From Fodinibacter luteus (lineage in GTDB: Bacteria > Actinomycetota > Actinomycetes > Actinomycetales > Dermatophilaceae): a stretch of 64,000 nucleotides of DNA. A program made the translations under genes and the position numbers. Below are positions 38,735 to 48,251 of the stretch, piece by piece. The notes under the pieces were generated by a model, which worked only from the letters and a program-made list of their open reading frames with translations, did not search any database and was not told where the DNA came from. The stretch spans positions 1 to 64,000 of the forward strand of contig NZ_BAABGM010000015.1 of the NCBI RefSeq assembly GCF_039541575.1, in the 5' to 3' direction. Within the stretch, counting starts at the first letter, position 1. Every line of letters begins with the position of its first letter.

Positions 38735-40729
38735 ATGGTGGCGCGCCTCATGGATGACCACGACGCCCCGGTACCGCTCACACTGGCGGACCCACTCGTG
38801 ACCGGGCGGTCGCAACTGACGGTGACCACGCCTGAGTGGGCCAACTCAGAGCCGCATCTGGCCGCGCTCTATGCGGCGATGAGCCGCCAGGGCGTGGTGT
38901 TGCGCACTGCCTCCCTGAGATCCTGGGTACTGGCGCCCAATCGGTCGCGGGCGGAACGTGAGGTCTATCACCTGAACTGGCTCGATCATCTGGCAACACC
39001 ACAGCCGCTGGTGCGAAGCATCGCAACCTTGACCAAGTTGGCTGTGCTACTCCTGCTGGCTCGCTGCAGGGGCCGAAAGATCTGGTGGACCGTTCACAAC
39101 GTGGAACCGCATGATCGATCGGCGGACCCGCGTGTGTTCTCCGCGGCTATGGCAGTCACCTTCGCGCTGGCAGATACGGTGCAGTTCCAGTCCTCGTCGG
39201 CAGAACAAGCATTCTTGGAGAAGTTTCGACCGCTGAGGCGGCTACGGTCCAAGACCGTGGTCACGCCTCTGCCGATGGTCTCGCTGAACTCAAGCCACCG
39301 TAGACCGAGGCCAGAGGGGCCGGTGACGTTCCTCCTATTCGGCAACCTCCGTCGGGCCAAGAGCGTGGTCGAGGCAATCGAATCCTTCGCCGATGTCGGG
39401 GGTAACGGGATTCCGCGGCGGCTCATCGTGGCGGGCCAGCCCGTGGACGAAGCCTACGGGGCGGCCATTTGCGAAGCGGCTGCTGGTGCTCCGAATGTGG
39501 AGCTTCACCTGACGCGCCACACTGACGAGCAATTGTTCGATCTTCTGGCACTGGCCGACTGGGGCGTCTTCCTCTACGAACGGACGTCCAACAGCGGAGC
39601 TCTTGTGACATGCCTCGGCGCGGGTGTCCCGGCAATCGCGAGCGATCTTGCCTACTTCAGGGAACTCGCATCCGCTCACCCCGGCGCTATCGAAGTGACG
39701 TCCGGGTCAGGTTCACCCCCCCCGGCAATGTGGGACAGGTGGGCCGCGCAAGCCGGTTCACCTCGCCATGAGGATGCCCGCACCAGCGCAATCATGGTCG
39801 CCGAAGCACATGACCCCGATACCGTGGCAGCCATGGTCATCGACCGGTTACTGGTGGGCGCTCCACCTCCCGCACCTAGAAGGTGGCCTTGGTATCGGCT
39901 CCGCGCAATAGGCCGCTCGGCGTTAGACGTTGCGTCTCGAATCACCATCGTGTCTTCCCTTCGCGCTCAGCGATATGCGCAAAGGATCTCTCGAGTCTCC
40001 GAGCCGGAGTTGCGCCTCTTAGCCGTCCGAGCCAGGGGTGTGCCGTTTGTCGATGTTGGCGCCAACGCTGGTTTGTACACTGCGATGGCGCTACGCTGCC
40101 GAGCTCGCTCTGTCGTGGCAGTGGAACCACTGCCTGAGCTAGCCAAGCGCTTACGCTCCACCTTCGGCCGGAAGGTCCACGTCGTGGCTGGCGCGCTCTC
40201 ATCGGCGCCCGGTTGGGCTGACCTGATCGTGCCCGTGGTGGACGGGATGCAACGGGGGACGCGAGCGTCCCTCGAGCGAGATGCTCTCCATGAGGGTCGT
40301 CGCCTATCCGTGCCGCTGTACACCCTCGATGATCTTGGGCTGGAAGCGGGTGCGATGGTCAAGATCGATGTCGAGGGTCACGAACTGGAGGTCCTTGCCG
40401 GGGCCTCCCGACTGCTGACCAACCACGTCGTCCGGACCTGGCTGATCGAAGCCGAGGTCCGCCACAGGTCGGCAGCGGTCGCGCAGCTCATCGCGCTGAT
40501 GTCGCAAGCCGGGTATGCCGGATGGGCGATATGTCCAGACCGCTTGGTACCTGTGCGTAGCTTCGACCCGGCGATCCATCAATCGGTAGACGATCAAGAG
40601 ACCGTCGCCAACGGCGCAGCCCGACCATCCTCGTATGCCAACAACTTCTGCTTCGTTCCCCAAGAAGACGAGCGCTCCTTCGTTGCCTCGGTGCGACGTG
40701 CCGGCTTTGCCGTTGTCCAATCGGACTGA
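38735..40729 (+). CDS. glycosyltransferase fused to FkbM methyltransferase
   Basis: A 664-residue two-domain protein. Residues about 1-400 are a GT-B glycosyltransferase (VYHLNWLDHLATPQ, KIWWTVHNVEPHDR, FLLFGNLRRAKSVVEAIESF). Residues about 430-660 are an FkbM-type SAM methyltransferase: VPFVDVGANAGLYTAMAL, VVAVEPLPELAKRL and MVKIDVEGHELEVLAGASRLL. The protein could transfer and then O-methylate a sugar. The start is either 38735 or 38750. Base composition is clearly less GC-rich than in the rest of the locus, suggesting separate acquisition. Confidence 0.8.
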   Translation: MVARLMDDHDAPVPLTLADPLVTGRSQLTVTTPEWANSEPHLAALYAAMSRQGVVLRTASLRSWVLAPNRSRAEREVYHLNWLDHLATPQPLVRSIATLTKLAVLLLLARCRGRKIWWTVHNVEPHDRSADPRVFSAAMAVTFALADTVQFQSSSAEQAFLEKFRPLRRLRSKTVVTPLPMVSLNSSHRRPRPEGPVTFLLFGNLRRAKSVVEAIESFADVGGNGIPRRLIVAGQPVDEAYGAAICEAAAGAPNVELHLTRHTDEQLFDLLALADWGVFLYERTSNSGALVTCLGAGVPAIASDLAYFRELASAHPGAIEVTSGSGSPPPAMWDRWAAQAGSPRHEDARTSAIMVAEAHDPDTVAAMVIDRLLVGAPPPAPRRWPWYRLRAIGRSALDVASRITIVSSLRAQRYAQRISRVSEPELRLLAVRARGVPFVDVGANAGLYTAMALRCRARSVVAVEPLPELAKRLRSTFGRKVHVVAGALSSAPGWADLIVPVVDGMQRGTRASLERDALHEGRRLSVPLYTLDDLGLEAGAMVKIDVEGHELEVLAGASRLLTNHVVRTWLIEAEVRHRSAAVAQLIALMSQAGYAGWAICPDRLVPVRSFDPAIHQSVDDQETVANGAARPSSYANNFCFVPQEDERSFVASVRRAGFAVVQSD

Positions 40730-40758
40730 AGCGTCGCCCAAACGGCACCCGTTCGACG

Positions 40759-41622
40759 TCATGGCAGGAGCCGCCTGAGCGTTCTTCTTGCCGCTGGACG
40801 CATGTGCGCTGGCAGAGGCACGGACCGTCGGATCTCCGCAGTGAGGAGCAGCTTCTCTGCCCACGACAGAGGACTCCGCCACACCTCGGCAACACACGCC
40901 TTCCGGGCAGCGCGCCCCAGCTCGCCTCCACTGCCCCAACTCCGGCTGACGCTCCCCTCCCTCACCGTCTTAATGCACAGGGACTCGGGCACCCGCACGA
41001 ACTCCCCCAGCAGCGCCAAATGCATCATCCATGGCCAGTCGGCGGCGTACTCCCCTGCCTCATTGAGGCGCAGGCCACCGACCTGACGAGCGGCGGATGT
41101 CCTGACGAGGCCGTGGATCGCAACCCACCAGTTGGTCGGCCTCTTGGCCATCCCAATGCCTCGAGCCAACCGCCCATGGATGCCGTCAAGGTCCGGGAAG
41201 GTGCACGAACTCCGCTCGCCGTCGAGAGCGACCAGATCCAGGTCGCTGAACGCGAGGACAGCGCGGTGGTTCTGACTGAGGGCGTGCACGAGGCGTTCGA
41301 CGTACTCGGGATGCACGAGGTCGTCGTGAAAGGCAAAGAAGAGCAGCTCTCCAGAAGCCCGTGAGAGGAGGTCGTTGCTGTTGGCCAACCAGCCAACGTT
41401 AACCTCGCGAGCGACGACGACGACATTGGAGCGCCCATCCGCGAAGCGCCGGATGACGTCGAGCGTGCCGTCGGTCGAAGCGTCATCACCGACAAGGATC
41501 TCCAGATCGTTCCAGGTCTGCGAGGCCAGGCAGCCTAGCGCCTGTGCGATGAACTTCTCGGAGTTGTACGCAGGGACGATGGCCGTCACCCGTGGCCGCC
41601 ACGATGTCGGGCCGGTGGTCAT
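40759..41622 (-). CDS. family 2 glycosyltransferase
   Basis: The 287-residue GT-A enzyme shows VTAIVPAYNSEKFIAQALGCLASQTWNDLEILVGDDASTDGT, with the first Asp pair, and FFAFHDDLVHPEY as the metal-binding pair. The later ADWPWMMHLALLG fits the family. No membrane segment is present. It is convergent with the fusion gene and, like it, less GC-rich than the older parts of the locus. Confidence 0.85.
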   Translation of the reverse strand: MTTGPTSWRPRVTAIVPAYNSEKFIAQALGCLASQTWNDLEILVGDDASTDGTLDVIRRFADGRSNVVVVAREVNVGWLANSNDLLSRASGELLFFAFHDDLVHPEYVERLVHALSQNHRAVLAFSDLDLVALDGERSSCTFPDLDGIHGRLARGIGMAKRPTNWWVAIHGLVRTSAARQVGGLRLNEAGEYAADWPWMMHLALLGEFVRVPESLCIKTVREGSVSRSWGSGGELGRAARKACVAEVWRSPLSWAEKLLLTAEIRRSVPLPAHMRPAARRTLRRLLP

Positions 41623-41833
41623 GAAGACGCGTCTCGCTGTCGGAGACGCGGATCAGCCCGGGTCCCGGGGCTCAAAGCCAGCGGCTCTCTTCCATGGCAC
41701 CTGATATCGATGAGGCCATTTTCCGGCTGCTCGTTCACGCAGCGTGAGCCTACGGGAGAGCGAGAGCCGCAGCGCAACGGGTCCCGATATCCTGCATCCA
41801 TGCGTGGGCCTCAAGCTGTGCGGGCTGCAACTA

Positions 41834-42955
41834 GTGGAGCGTGTAGTTAGTTGATTTACAGTTGCCGGGCTGGGATGATCGGGCATGGCGAATCGTGCTG
41901 CTGCGGCGTTGGTGTTGCGTGAGGGTGATCGGGAGGAGTTGGCCCGGTTGACCCGCTCGTCCTCGGTGCGGGCCGGGTTGGCGCAGCGGGCGCGGATCGT
42001 GCTGCTGGCCGCGGATGGGGAGACCAACGTCGCGATCGCCGAGCGGGTGGGGGTGTCGCGTCCGACGGTGATCAGCTGGCGCCACCGGTATGGGGCCAAG
42101 GGCATCGCCGGCTTGGAGGACGAGGCACGCCCGGGCCGGCCACGGGAGGTGGACTACAGCAAGGTCGTGTCGACGACGCTGGAGCCGCCGCCGAGGAAGT
42201 ACGGGGTCACGCACTGGTCCTCGCGGTTGCTGGGCCGGCACCTCGGGGTCAGCAACGGCACGATCGCCGCGATCTGGCGGCAGGCGGGGGTGCAGCCGTG
42301 GCAGGCCGAGACGTTCAAGTTCTCCACCGACCCAGAGCTGGTCGCCAAGGTCACCGACGTGGTGGGCCTGTACCTGGCGCCACCGGAGAACGCGATCGTG
42401 TTGTGCGTCGATGAGAAGTCCCAGATCCAGGCACTGGACCGGACCGCGCCGATGCTGCCGATGCAACCAGGGCTGCCCCAGCGGCGCACCCACGACTACG
42501 TCCGGCACGGCACCACCACCTTGTTCGCCGCCCTGGAGATCGCGACCGGCCAGGTCACCGCAGCGGTCAAGCCCCGCCATCGGCATCAGGAGTTCCTGGC
42601 GTTCCTCAAGCAGGTCGCCCGCGCCTACCCCGACCAGCAGCTGCACCTGGTGATGGACAACTACGCCGCCCACAAGCGCGTCGAGATCCGCGACTGGCTC
42701 GCCGCCAACCCCCGAGTCCAGGTCCACTTCACCGCGACGTCCGGATCCTGGCTGAACCTGGTCGAGGTCTGGTTCGGCATCATCGAACGCCAGGCCATCC
42801 ACCGCGGAACCTTCCGATCCGTCAAAGACCTCAACGCCAAGATCCGCGCCTTCGTCGACGGCTGGAACGACCGAGCCCACCCTTTCGTGTGGACCAAGAC
42901 CGCCGACGAGATCCTCAAGAAGGCCAACCGTCAGAACACTTCAAGCACGGGCCAC
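41834..42955 (+). mobile_element. IS630-family insertion sequence
   Basis: The element is 1122 bp, flanked by TA (41832-41833 and 42956-42957), the target used by IS630/Tc1 elements. The ends are imperfect inverted repeats: GTGGAGCGTG at the left and GTGGCCCGTG (complement) at the right. One transposase gene fills it. The element splits a fucosyltransferase-like gene. Confidence 0.88.
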
Positions 42956-42958
42956 TAG
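41885..42958 (+). CDS. IS630-family transposase
   Basis: The 357-residue protein starts with a helix-turn-helix (VAIAERVGVSRPTVISWRHRYGAKGIAGL) and has the DDE catalytic triad as VDEKSQ, VMDNYAAHK and NLVEVWFG. The frame looks intact, so the element may be active. Its stop codon TAG consists of the duplicated target TA plus the first flanking G, so the element itself carries no stop. Confidence 0.93.
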   Translation: MANRAAAALVLREGDREELARLTRSSSVRAGLAQRARIVLLAADGETNVAIAERVGVSRPTVISWRHRYGAKGIAGLEDEARPGRPREVDYSKVVSTTLEPPPRKYGVTHWSSRLLGRHLGVSNGTIAAIWRQAGVQPWQAETFKFSTDPELVAKVTDVVGLYLAPPENAIVLCVDEKSQIQALDRTAPMLPMQPGLPQRRTHDYVRHGTTTLFAALEIATGQVTAAVKPRHRHQEFLAFLKQVARAYPDQQLHLVMDNYAAHKRVEIRDWLAANPRVQVHFTATSGSWLNLVEVWFGIIERQAIHRGTFRSVKDLNAKIRAFVDGWNDRAHPFVWTKTADEILKKANRQNTSSTGH

Positions 42959-42965
42959 GGGTCTT

Positions 42966-43742
42966 GTGAGGCGCGGCCTGCGCCAGATCATCTGGACGCG
43001 CCCCTACATGGGCCTAGGGAACCTCTTGTACCTCGCTCTTTGGTGCGACCTCGACCCAACGAATCGACGGTTTCTCAGGACGCCACGGCTACGACCGTGG
43101 CTAGATATGTTCCCCACCCTCGCCGAGCTCACCGTCCGTCGTGAGGAAGTCCGGTACACGGACGTGCGACGCAGCGCCGTGGCCGACTCCTACGGGCGGT
43201 TCGGTGAGGACTTCAGCGAAGCTCATCTCGAGGACTTCGTGCGACGCCGGCTGCTCGAGGCTTTCCCGCCCGTCGACAGCGACCGGGTGGTTATCAACGT
43301 TCGCCGAGGCGATCACTACAGCGACCACACGGTGAGGGGTCTCTTCGCACTCGACGTCGACGCCTACCTTCGCGTGGCCGTTCCGAGGGTCTTGACCCAA
43401 CGTCCGGTATCGGCGGTCCATGTCGTTTCGGACGGCCTCGACTGGTGCAGAGCTCGCCTCGGATGGATCGAGACCGAGATGCAACTCCCCCTGTCCTTCG
43501 CGACCGGGGCCCAGGGGGCAGCGGCGGACCTCGCCACGGTGGCCACCGCACGGCGCCTTATCGTCACGAACTCGACGTTCTCATACTGGGCGGGATATGT
43601 ACACGACGTGCTGTACCCCGGCACCCACGCCGACGTATGGGCGCCCCGGTTCTTCAGCCGCGGTCAGGATGACTGGTCCGCGTGGCAGTTGAATCCGCGA
43701 TGGTCAGTCGTCGAGGATATCCCGGGCGGTTGGAACTCCTGA
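42966..43742 (+). CDS. GT11-like fucosyltransferase, 5' truncated by IS630
   Basis: The 258-residue remainder contains the GT11 (alpha-1,2-fucosyltransferase-type) motifs: YMGLGNLLYLALW, VVINVRRGDHY (the RRGD box), VHVVSDGLDWCRARLG and IVTNSTFSYWAGYVHD. It is about 14 residues short of the repaired gene, but the catalytic domain starts at GLGN, so the loss may be tolerated. Expression would depend on the GTG at 42966, which has only GGGG upstream, and on transcription from the IS. A paralogue lies at 44935-45813 on the other strand. Confidence 0.8.
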   Translation: MRRGLRQIIWTRPYMGLGNLLYLALWCDLDPTNRRFLRTPRLRPWLDMFPTLAELTVRREEVRYTDVRRSAVADSYGRFGEDFSEAHLEDFVRRRLLEAFPPVDSDRVVINVRRGDHYSDHTVRGLFALDVDAYLRVAVPRVLTQRPVSAVHVVSDGLDWCRARLGWIETEMQLPLSFATGAQGAAADLATVATARRLIVTNSTFSYWAGYVHDVLYPGTHADVWAPRFFSRGQDDWSAWQLNPRWSVVEDIPGGWNS

Positions 43743-43761
43743 CGTTCCAGCGACCGGACCC

Positions 43762-43780
43762 GGTAGGGCGGAGCCCTACC
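43762..43780. terminator. short hairpin between convergent glycosyltransferase genes
   Basis: GGTAGGGC (43762-43769) and GCCCTACC (43773-43780) form an 8-bp stem with a GGA loop. It overlaps the stop codon of the minus-strand gene and lies 19 nt after the plus-strand stop. Confidence 0.5.
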
Positions 43781-44942
43781 CGCAATGGTCACGCCGCCAA
43801 GCCGCCTCGAGCTCATCCCCGAAGCGCCGGGCCGCGCTCGCCTCGTCGTGGTGGCGGATCCGGTCCAAGCCGGCAGACGCGAGCTCCTGGCAGCGTTGGG
43901 GGTCGTCGAGGAGCCCGACCACTTGGGCCGCCAGCGACGCGGCGTCGCCGGCCAGCGCCGTCGCGGAGACCCCGCGCGCGTAGGTCATGACGCCGCCGAT
44001 CTCCGTCGACACGACCGCGGTTGCGCTGCTCATCGCTTCGGCCGGGGGGAGGTGCCACCCCTCTGCATCGCTTGTGCACAGGTAGACCTTTGCCGACCGG
44101 TAGAGCCCGGACAGTTGGTCGGGCGAGGGCGAGCGGACGTACTCGACACTCTCGGGGAGGCCGTCCGGTCGGGCGCAGGTACCGAAGACGACGGCGCTCA
44201 GGCCGCCGCGGAGCTCCGCGACTCGTCGCAACGCCAGGACAAGCAGGTCGGTGCGCTTGTTCGGGACGTCTGAGGCGAGAGCCACGACGTCGTTCCTCCG
44301 CTGCGCGAGGGGCGGGCCAGGTGGGAATGCCTCGAGGTCGATCCCGTTGGGGACGAGCACCGTCCCCACACCAAGCTCGGCTCCTTTGTCGGCCAGCCAG
44401 TCCGCGATGACGAAGTTCGTGAGGGGTAGCCTCCAGGTCGCGTCGACGACCTCCCGGTCGGCGAGCCAGTCCTCGTAGCTCTGGATGAGGTAGATGCCGG
44501 TCGCCCCGCTCCGCCGGCACGCGGCCGCGGTGACCCGGGCGGTCGTGACGGCGGTGGCCACAACGACGTCGGCTCTTGGGATCGTACGCGGGAGGAGGTA
44601 CGCGATGTTGCGAACCTCCACTCGCTCATCGAGCTCGAACCACGTCGGCCGCGCGTGCCCGCGGCGCACGTGGTAGTCGAAGCGGTCCCCGGTCCGTCGC
44701 ACCTCTCGCCAAGCGCGCACAGCCCGAGCCCGCCACGGACGGTGACGAACCCCATCGCCGCTCAGGCGCGCCGCGTGGATGACGGTGACCCGATGGCCGC
44801 GCCCGGCGAGGTGGTTCGCGTACGTGTATGCGACCTTGTACCCGCCCGAGGGGAGGTCGCTCAAAGCCGGAAGAACGACGACGACCCACAACCGGTCGGC
44901 GTCCGCCGCGGATCGGGTCCGACCCTCGCGGCCCTCAGGCAT
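43776..44942 (-). CDS. GT4/WsaF-like glycosyltransferase
   Basis: The 388-residue GT-B enzyme begins LWVVVVLPALSDLPSGGYKVAYTYANHLAGRGHRVTV and ends with VYLCTSDAEGWHLPPAEAMSSATAVVSTEIGGV, resembling rhamnosyl/glycosyltransferases of the WsaF type. An internal YLIQSYEDWLADRE block also fits. The start ATG 44942 overlaps the upstream GT11-like gene by 8 nt, so these are co-translated with the pgl-like cassette. Confidence 0.78.
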   Translation of the reverse strand: MPEGREGRTRSAADADRLWVVVVLPALSDLPSGGYKVAYTYANHLAGRGHRVTVIHAARLSGDGVRHRPWRARAVRAWREVRRTGDRFDYHVRRGHARPTWFELDERVEVRNIAYLLPRTIPRADVVVATAVTTARVTAAACRRSGATGIYLIQSYEDWLADREVVDATWRLPLTNFVIADWLADKGAELGVGTVLVPNGIDLEAFPPGPPLAQRRNDVVALASDVPNKRTDLLVLALRRVAELRGGLSAVVFGTCARPDGLPESVEYVRSPSPDQLSGLYRSAKVYLCTSDAEGWHLPPAEAMSSATAVVSTEIGGVMTYARGVSATALAGDAASLAAQVVGLLDDPQRCQELASAGLDRIRHHDEASAARRFGDELEAAWRRDHCG

Positions 44943-45813
44943 CCCAGCCCCCTGGGATGTCCTCGACGATCGTCCAGGCCGGGTCGAGCTGGTACGCCCG
45001 GCCGCCGTCCACGTGGCGCGCGTGGAAGGCCGGCACGACGACCTGCGCCTGTTCGCCGTGGAGGAAGCTGCTCACGTAGCCGGCCCAGTACGAGAACGTC
45101 GAGTTGGTGCCGATGATCCGAGGCGATGTGGCAACCGCCCGGAAGTCCTCCTGAGGAGTGCTCGAGAGAGCCTGATACTCGACGGTGCCCGCACGACGCC
45201 GGAGGAGCCCATCGAGCCGCTCGCGGCACCAGCCGACGTCGTCGGACACGACGCGGATGCGCTCGACGGGCCCGGCGCCCCGCACGGACGCATCGAGTGC
45301 GACGTCGAGAAAGGCGGGAATGTCGAACGAGTACTGCCCTCGAAGTCGGGGCACCGAGTAGTAATCCCCCCGCCGAACGTTGACTACCACCGACCGCCGG
45401 TCGGCGTCTCCCAAGCGAGTGAGCTGGGAACCGATGAGGTGCCGACGGATGAAGGCCTGGAGTTCCTCCCTGGTGAACTCGACGCCGAACCGCTGGTTCC
45501 ACGAGGGGTCGCGGCGGTCCCATGGCCGCACGTCCCTGCGCTCGACGAGCAGCCCGCGGATGCTGGGGAACATGTCTAACCAGGGGTCCATGCCGGGCAC
45601 CCGAACCACCCGGTGGTCGTGCCCCCGCGCCTGCTCTGAATCCGCCCGCAGCCAGAGGTAAAGGAAGTTCCCGAAGCCCAGCCCAGGGGGTGTCTCCCTA
45701 ACGGTCCGGCTCCCCCTGCGGACCACTCGGCGGGCTCGAGCCTGCGCGCCACGGCCCAGCCTTCTCACGGTGTCTGCCCCGGGACGGGTCGAAGCCCAGG
45801 TAGATTCGGTCAT
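44935..45813 (-). CDS. GT11-like fucosyltransferase
   Basis: The 292-residue protein is a paralogue of the IS-interrupted gene. It shows GLGFGNFLYLWLRAD, VVNVRRGDYYSVP, IRVVSDDVGWCRERL and IGTNSTFSYWAGYVSSF. The first ~45 residues are basic and Arg-rich. Both copies end in VVEDIPGGW, confirming common origin. ATG 45813 overlaps the stop of the acetyltransferase gene (ATGA). True sugar specificity is unknown; GT11 enzymes transfer fucose from GDP-fucose, but no GDP-fucose genes are in the window. Confidence 0.8.
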   Translation of the reverse strand: MTESTWASTRPGADTVRRLGRGAQARARRVVRRGSRTVRETPPGLGFGNFLYLWLRADSEQARGHDHRVVRVPGMDPWLDMFPSIRGLLVERRDVRPWDRRDPSWNQRFGVEFTREELQAFIRRHLIGSQLTRLGDADRRSVVVNVRRGDYYSVPRLRGQYSFDIPAFLDVALDASVRGAGPVERIRVVSDDVGWCRERLDGLLRRRAGTVEYQALSSTPQEDFRAVATSPRIIGTNSTFSYWAGYVSSFLHGEQAQVVVPAFHARHVDGGRAYQLDPAWTIVEDIPGGWDA

Positions 45814-46474
45814 GCCTCGTCCCCCGTGGCCCGACGAGCCGGGATCCCCTTGACGATGGCATCGGAGGGGACATCTCGCGTCACGACCGAGCCAGCGCCG
45901 AGGATGGTTCTCGCTCCCACGCCCAGCCCCTGCAGCACAGTCGCTGCGGCGCCGACAAGGGTCTCCTCGCCAATGACGACCTCGCCCGAGACCACAGCTG
46001 CCGGGTTGACGGACACGAAGTCACCCAACACGGCGTCATGACCGATCGTCGCGTTGGGATTGACGTGCACGTGCCGCCCCATGCGGACGTTTGTCGAGAT
46101 CGCTGCTCCGGCACACACAACCACCCCCTCCCCCAGAACCACACGCGCACCAAAGGTGGCACTCGGGTGGATGGCGGCGAATGCCTGCGCCCCGACATCC
46201 CCCAGACGCTCGACAAGGCGCCGCCGCACCTCCGGGCTGCCGACTCCGAGCACATACTTGTCCGATGCACCACGCGAAGTCAGCCAGTTCTCCACCGTCC
46301 CCAGGAAGGACGCCCCGCGCGCAGATAGTCGCTCCAGATTGACCTCGGACGGCCCGTCGTCGACGACGCCGACAACCTCGACCGCCGAACCCGCAACGGC
46401 CATCGCCTCGAGCACGTCGAGACACTCTCGCCCGAAGCCTGAGGCTCCGACCACCACGACCCGGTCAGGCGACG

Positions 46475-46478
<4 letters not shown>
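45810..46478 (-). CDS. pglD: PglD-like sugar N-acetyltransferase
   Basis: The 222-residue protein has an N-terminal nucleotide-sugar-binding fold (VVVVGASGFGRECLDVLEA) and a left-handed beta-helix of hexapeptide repeats (AIHPSATFGARVVLGEGV, NPNATIGHDAVLGDFVSVNP with the catalytic His, ending AGSVVTRDVPSDAIVKGIPAR). In PglD it acetylates the 4-amino group of a UDP-amino-sugar. Gene order with PglC, PglE and PglF homologues supports this. ATG 46478 overlaps the upstream stop by 4 nt. Confidence 0.88.
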
Positions 46479-47093
<615 letters not shown>

Positions 47094-47107
<14 letters not shown>

Positions 47108-48251
47108 TCAGCCTCGAGAGGAACTGCGCGATGGCCGCGTCGATCCGTCCGATCTGCGCGTCTGTGAGCGCGGACCCGCTGGGGAGTGACAGCCCAGTCT
47201 CGAACAGGCGTTGGCTCGTCCCGTCGACGTACGCACGTCGGGTCGCGAAGACGGGCTGGAGGTGCATCGGCTTCCACACGGGGCGAGCCTCGATGTCTGC
47301 GGCGGCGAGTGCGAGGCGAAGCTCCTCGCTTGTGAATCCCGCGGCCTTGGGCTCGACGAGAATCGACGTGAGCCAGAAGTTGTCCCGGGTCGCGCCCCCG
47401 TCGGCTCCCGAGGGCTCGCCCAGCAGTCGAACGCCCGGAACGTCGGCGAACATCTGCCGGTAACGGAGGCGGTGCTGGCGGCGGCGCTCAACCATGTCCT
47501 CGAGCCGGAGCAGCTGCGCCCGCCCGAGCGCGGCCAAGATGTTGGAGAGCCGGTAGTTGTATCCGACCTCGGTGTGCTCGTAATGAACGAAGGGCTGGCG
47601 TGCCTGGGTGGCGAGGTAGCGCACCCGGCCGGCCTGCGCCGCGTCATCGGTGAGCAAGGCGCCGCCCCCGGACGTCGTCATGATCTTGTTGCCGTTGAAC
47701 GACACCGCCGCCGCGGCGCCGAAGGCCCCGGACGGCCGGCCGTCCCGCCTCGCGCCGAGCGACTCGGCTGCGTCGGACAGCACGGGGATGCGGTGCTCGG
47801 CGGCGACCGCTCCGATGGCGCCGTGGTCGACGACCTTGCCGTGCAGGTCGACCGGCACGACGGCCGTCACACGACGCCCCTCGGCGCGGGCCTGCGACAG
47901 CGCATCCATCAGCAGCCCGGCATCCATGTTGCCGCTCTCGTCGCAGTCCACGAAGACCGGCTCGGCACCCGTGTACGTGATCGCGTTGGCCGTCGCAGCG
48001 AAGGTCATGGTGGACGTGGCCACGAGGTCGCCTGGCCCCACACCGAGCACCAAGAGACCGAGGTGCAGGGCCGCGGTACCCGACGAGAGGGCAACGGCGT
48101 GAGCTCGGCCGCAGTAGTCGGCGAGCTCGGCCTCGAACGCGTCGACCTCCGGCCCGAGCGGCGCGACCCAGCCCGACCGGATCGCCCGCACGAGGGCCTG
48201 CTCCTCCGCATCGGTGACGTCGGGGGAAGAGAGGTAGATCCGCGCGGTCAC
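47094..48251 (-). CDS. pglE: PglE-like sugar aminotransferase (DegT/DnrJ/EryC1)
   Basis: The 385-residue PLP enzyme begins IYLSSPDVTDAEEQALVRAIRSGWVAPLG, has the HAVALSSGTAALHLGLL cofactor loop, SDAAESLGARRDG and the PLP lysine in SFNGNKIMTTSGGGALL. It aminates the 4-keto sugar made by the PglF-like dehydratase. GTG 48251 overlaps the dehydrogenase stop (GTGA). Confidence 0.9.

Larger units (their letters stand above)
41800..43742 (+). pseudogene. fucosyltransferase-like gene split by IS630
   Basis: If the IS (41834-42955) and one copy of the TA target duplication are removed, ATG 41800 reads in frame for 11 codons (MRGPQAVRAAT). It then joins at R (A41833 plus G42958-G42959) to GLV and the frame that continues at GTG 42966. 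The repaired N-terminus then resembles the basic N-terminus of the paralogue at 44935-45813. The original gene is thus interrupted in its twelfth codon. A shorter product can still start at GTG 42966, so the gene may keep some activity (see the entry at 42966). Confidence 0.8.

Noticed and set aside
41885..42958. Composite transposon carrying glycosyltransferases
   Set aside because: Only one IS630 copy is present; no second copy bounds a cargo.
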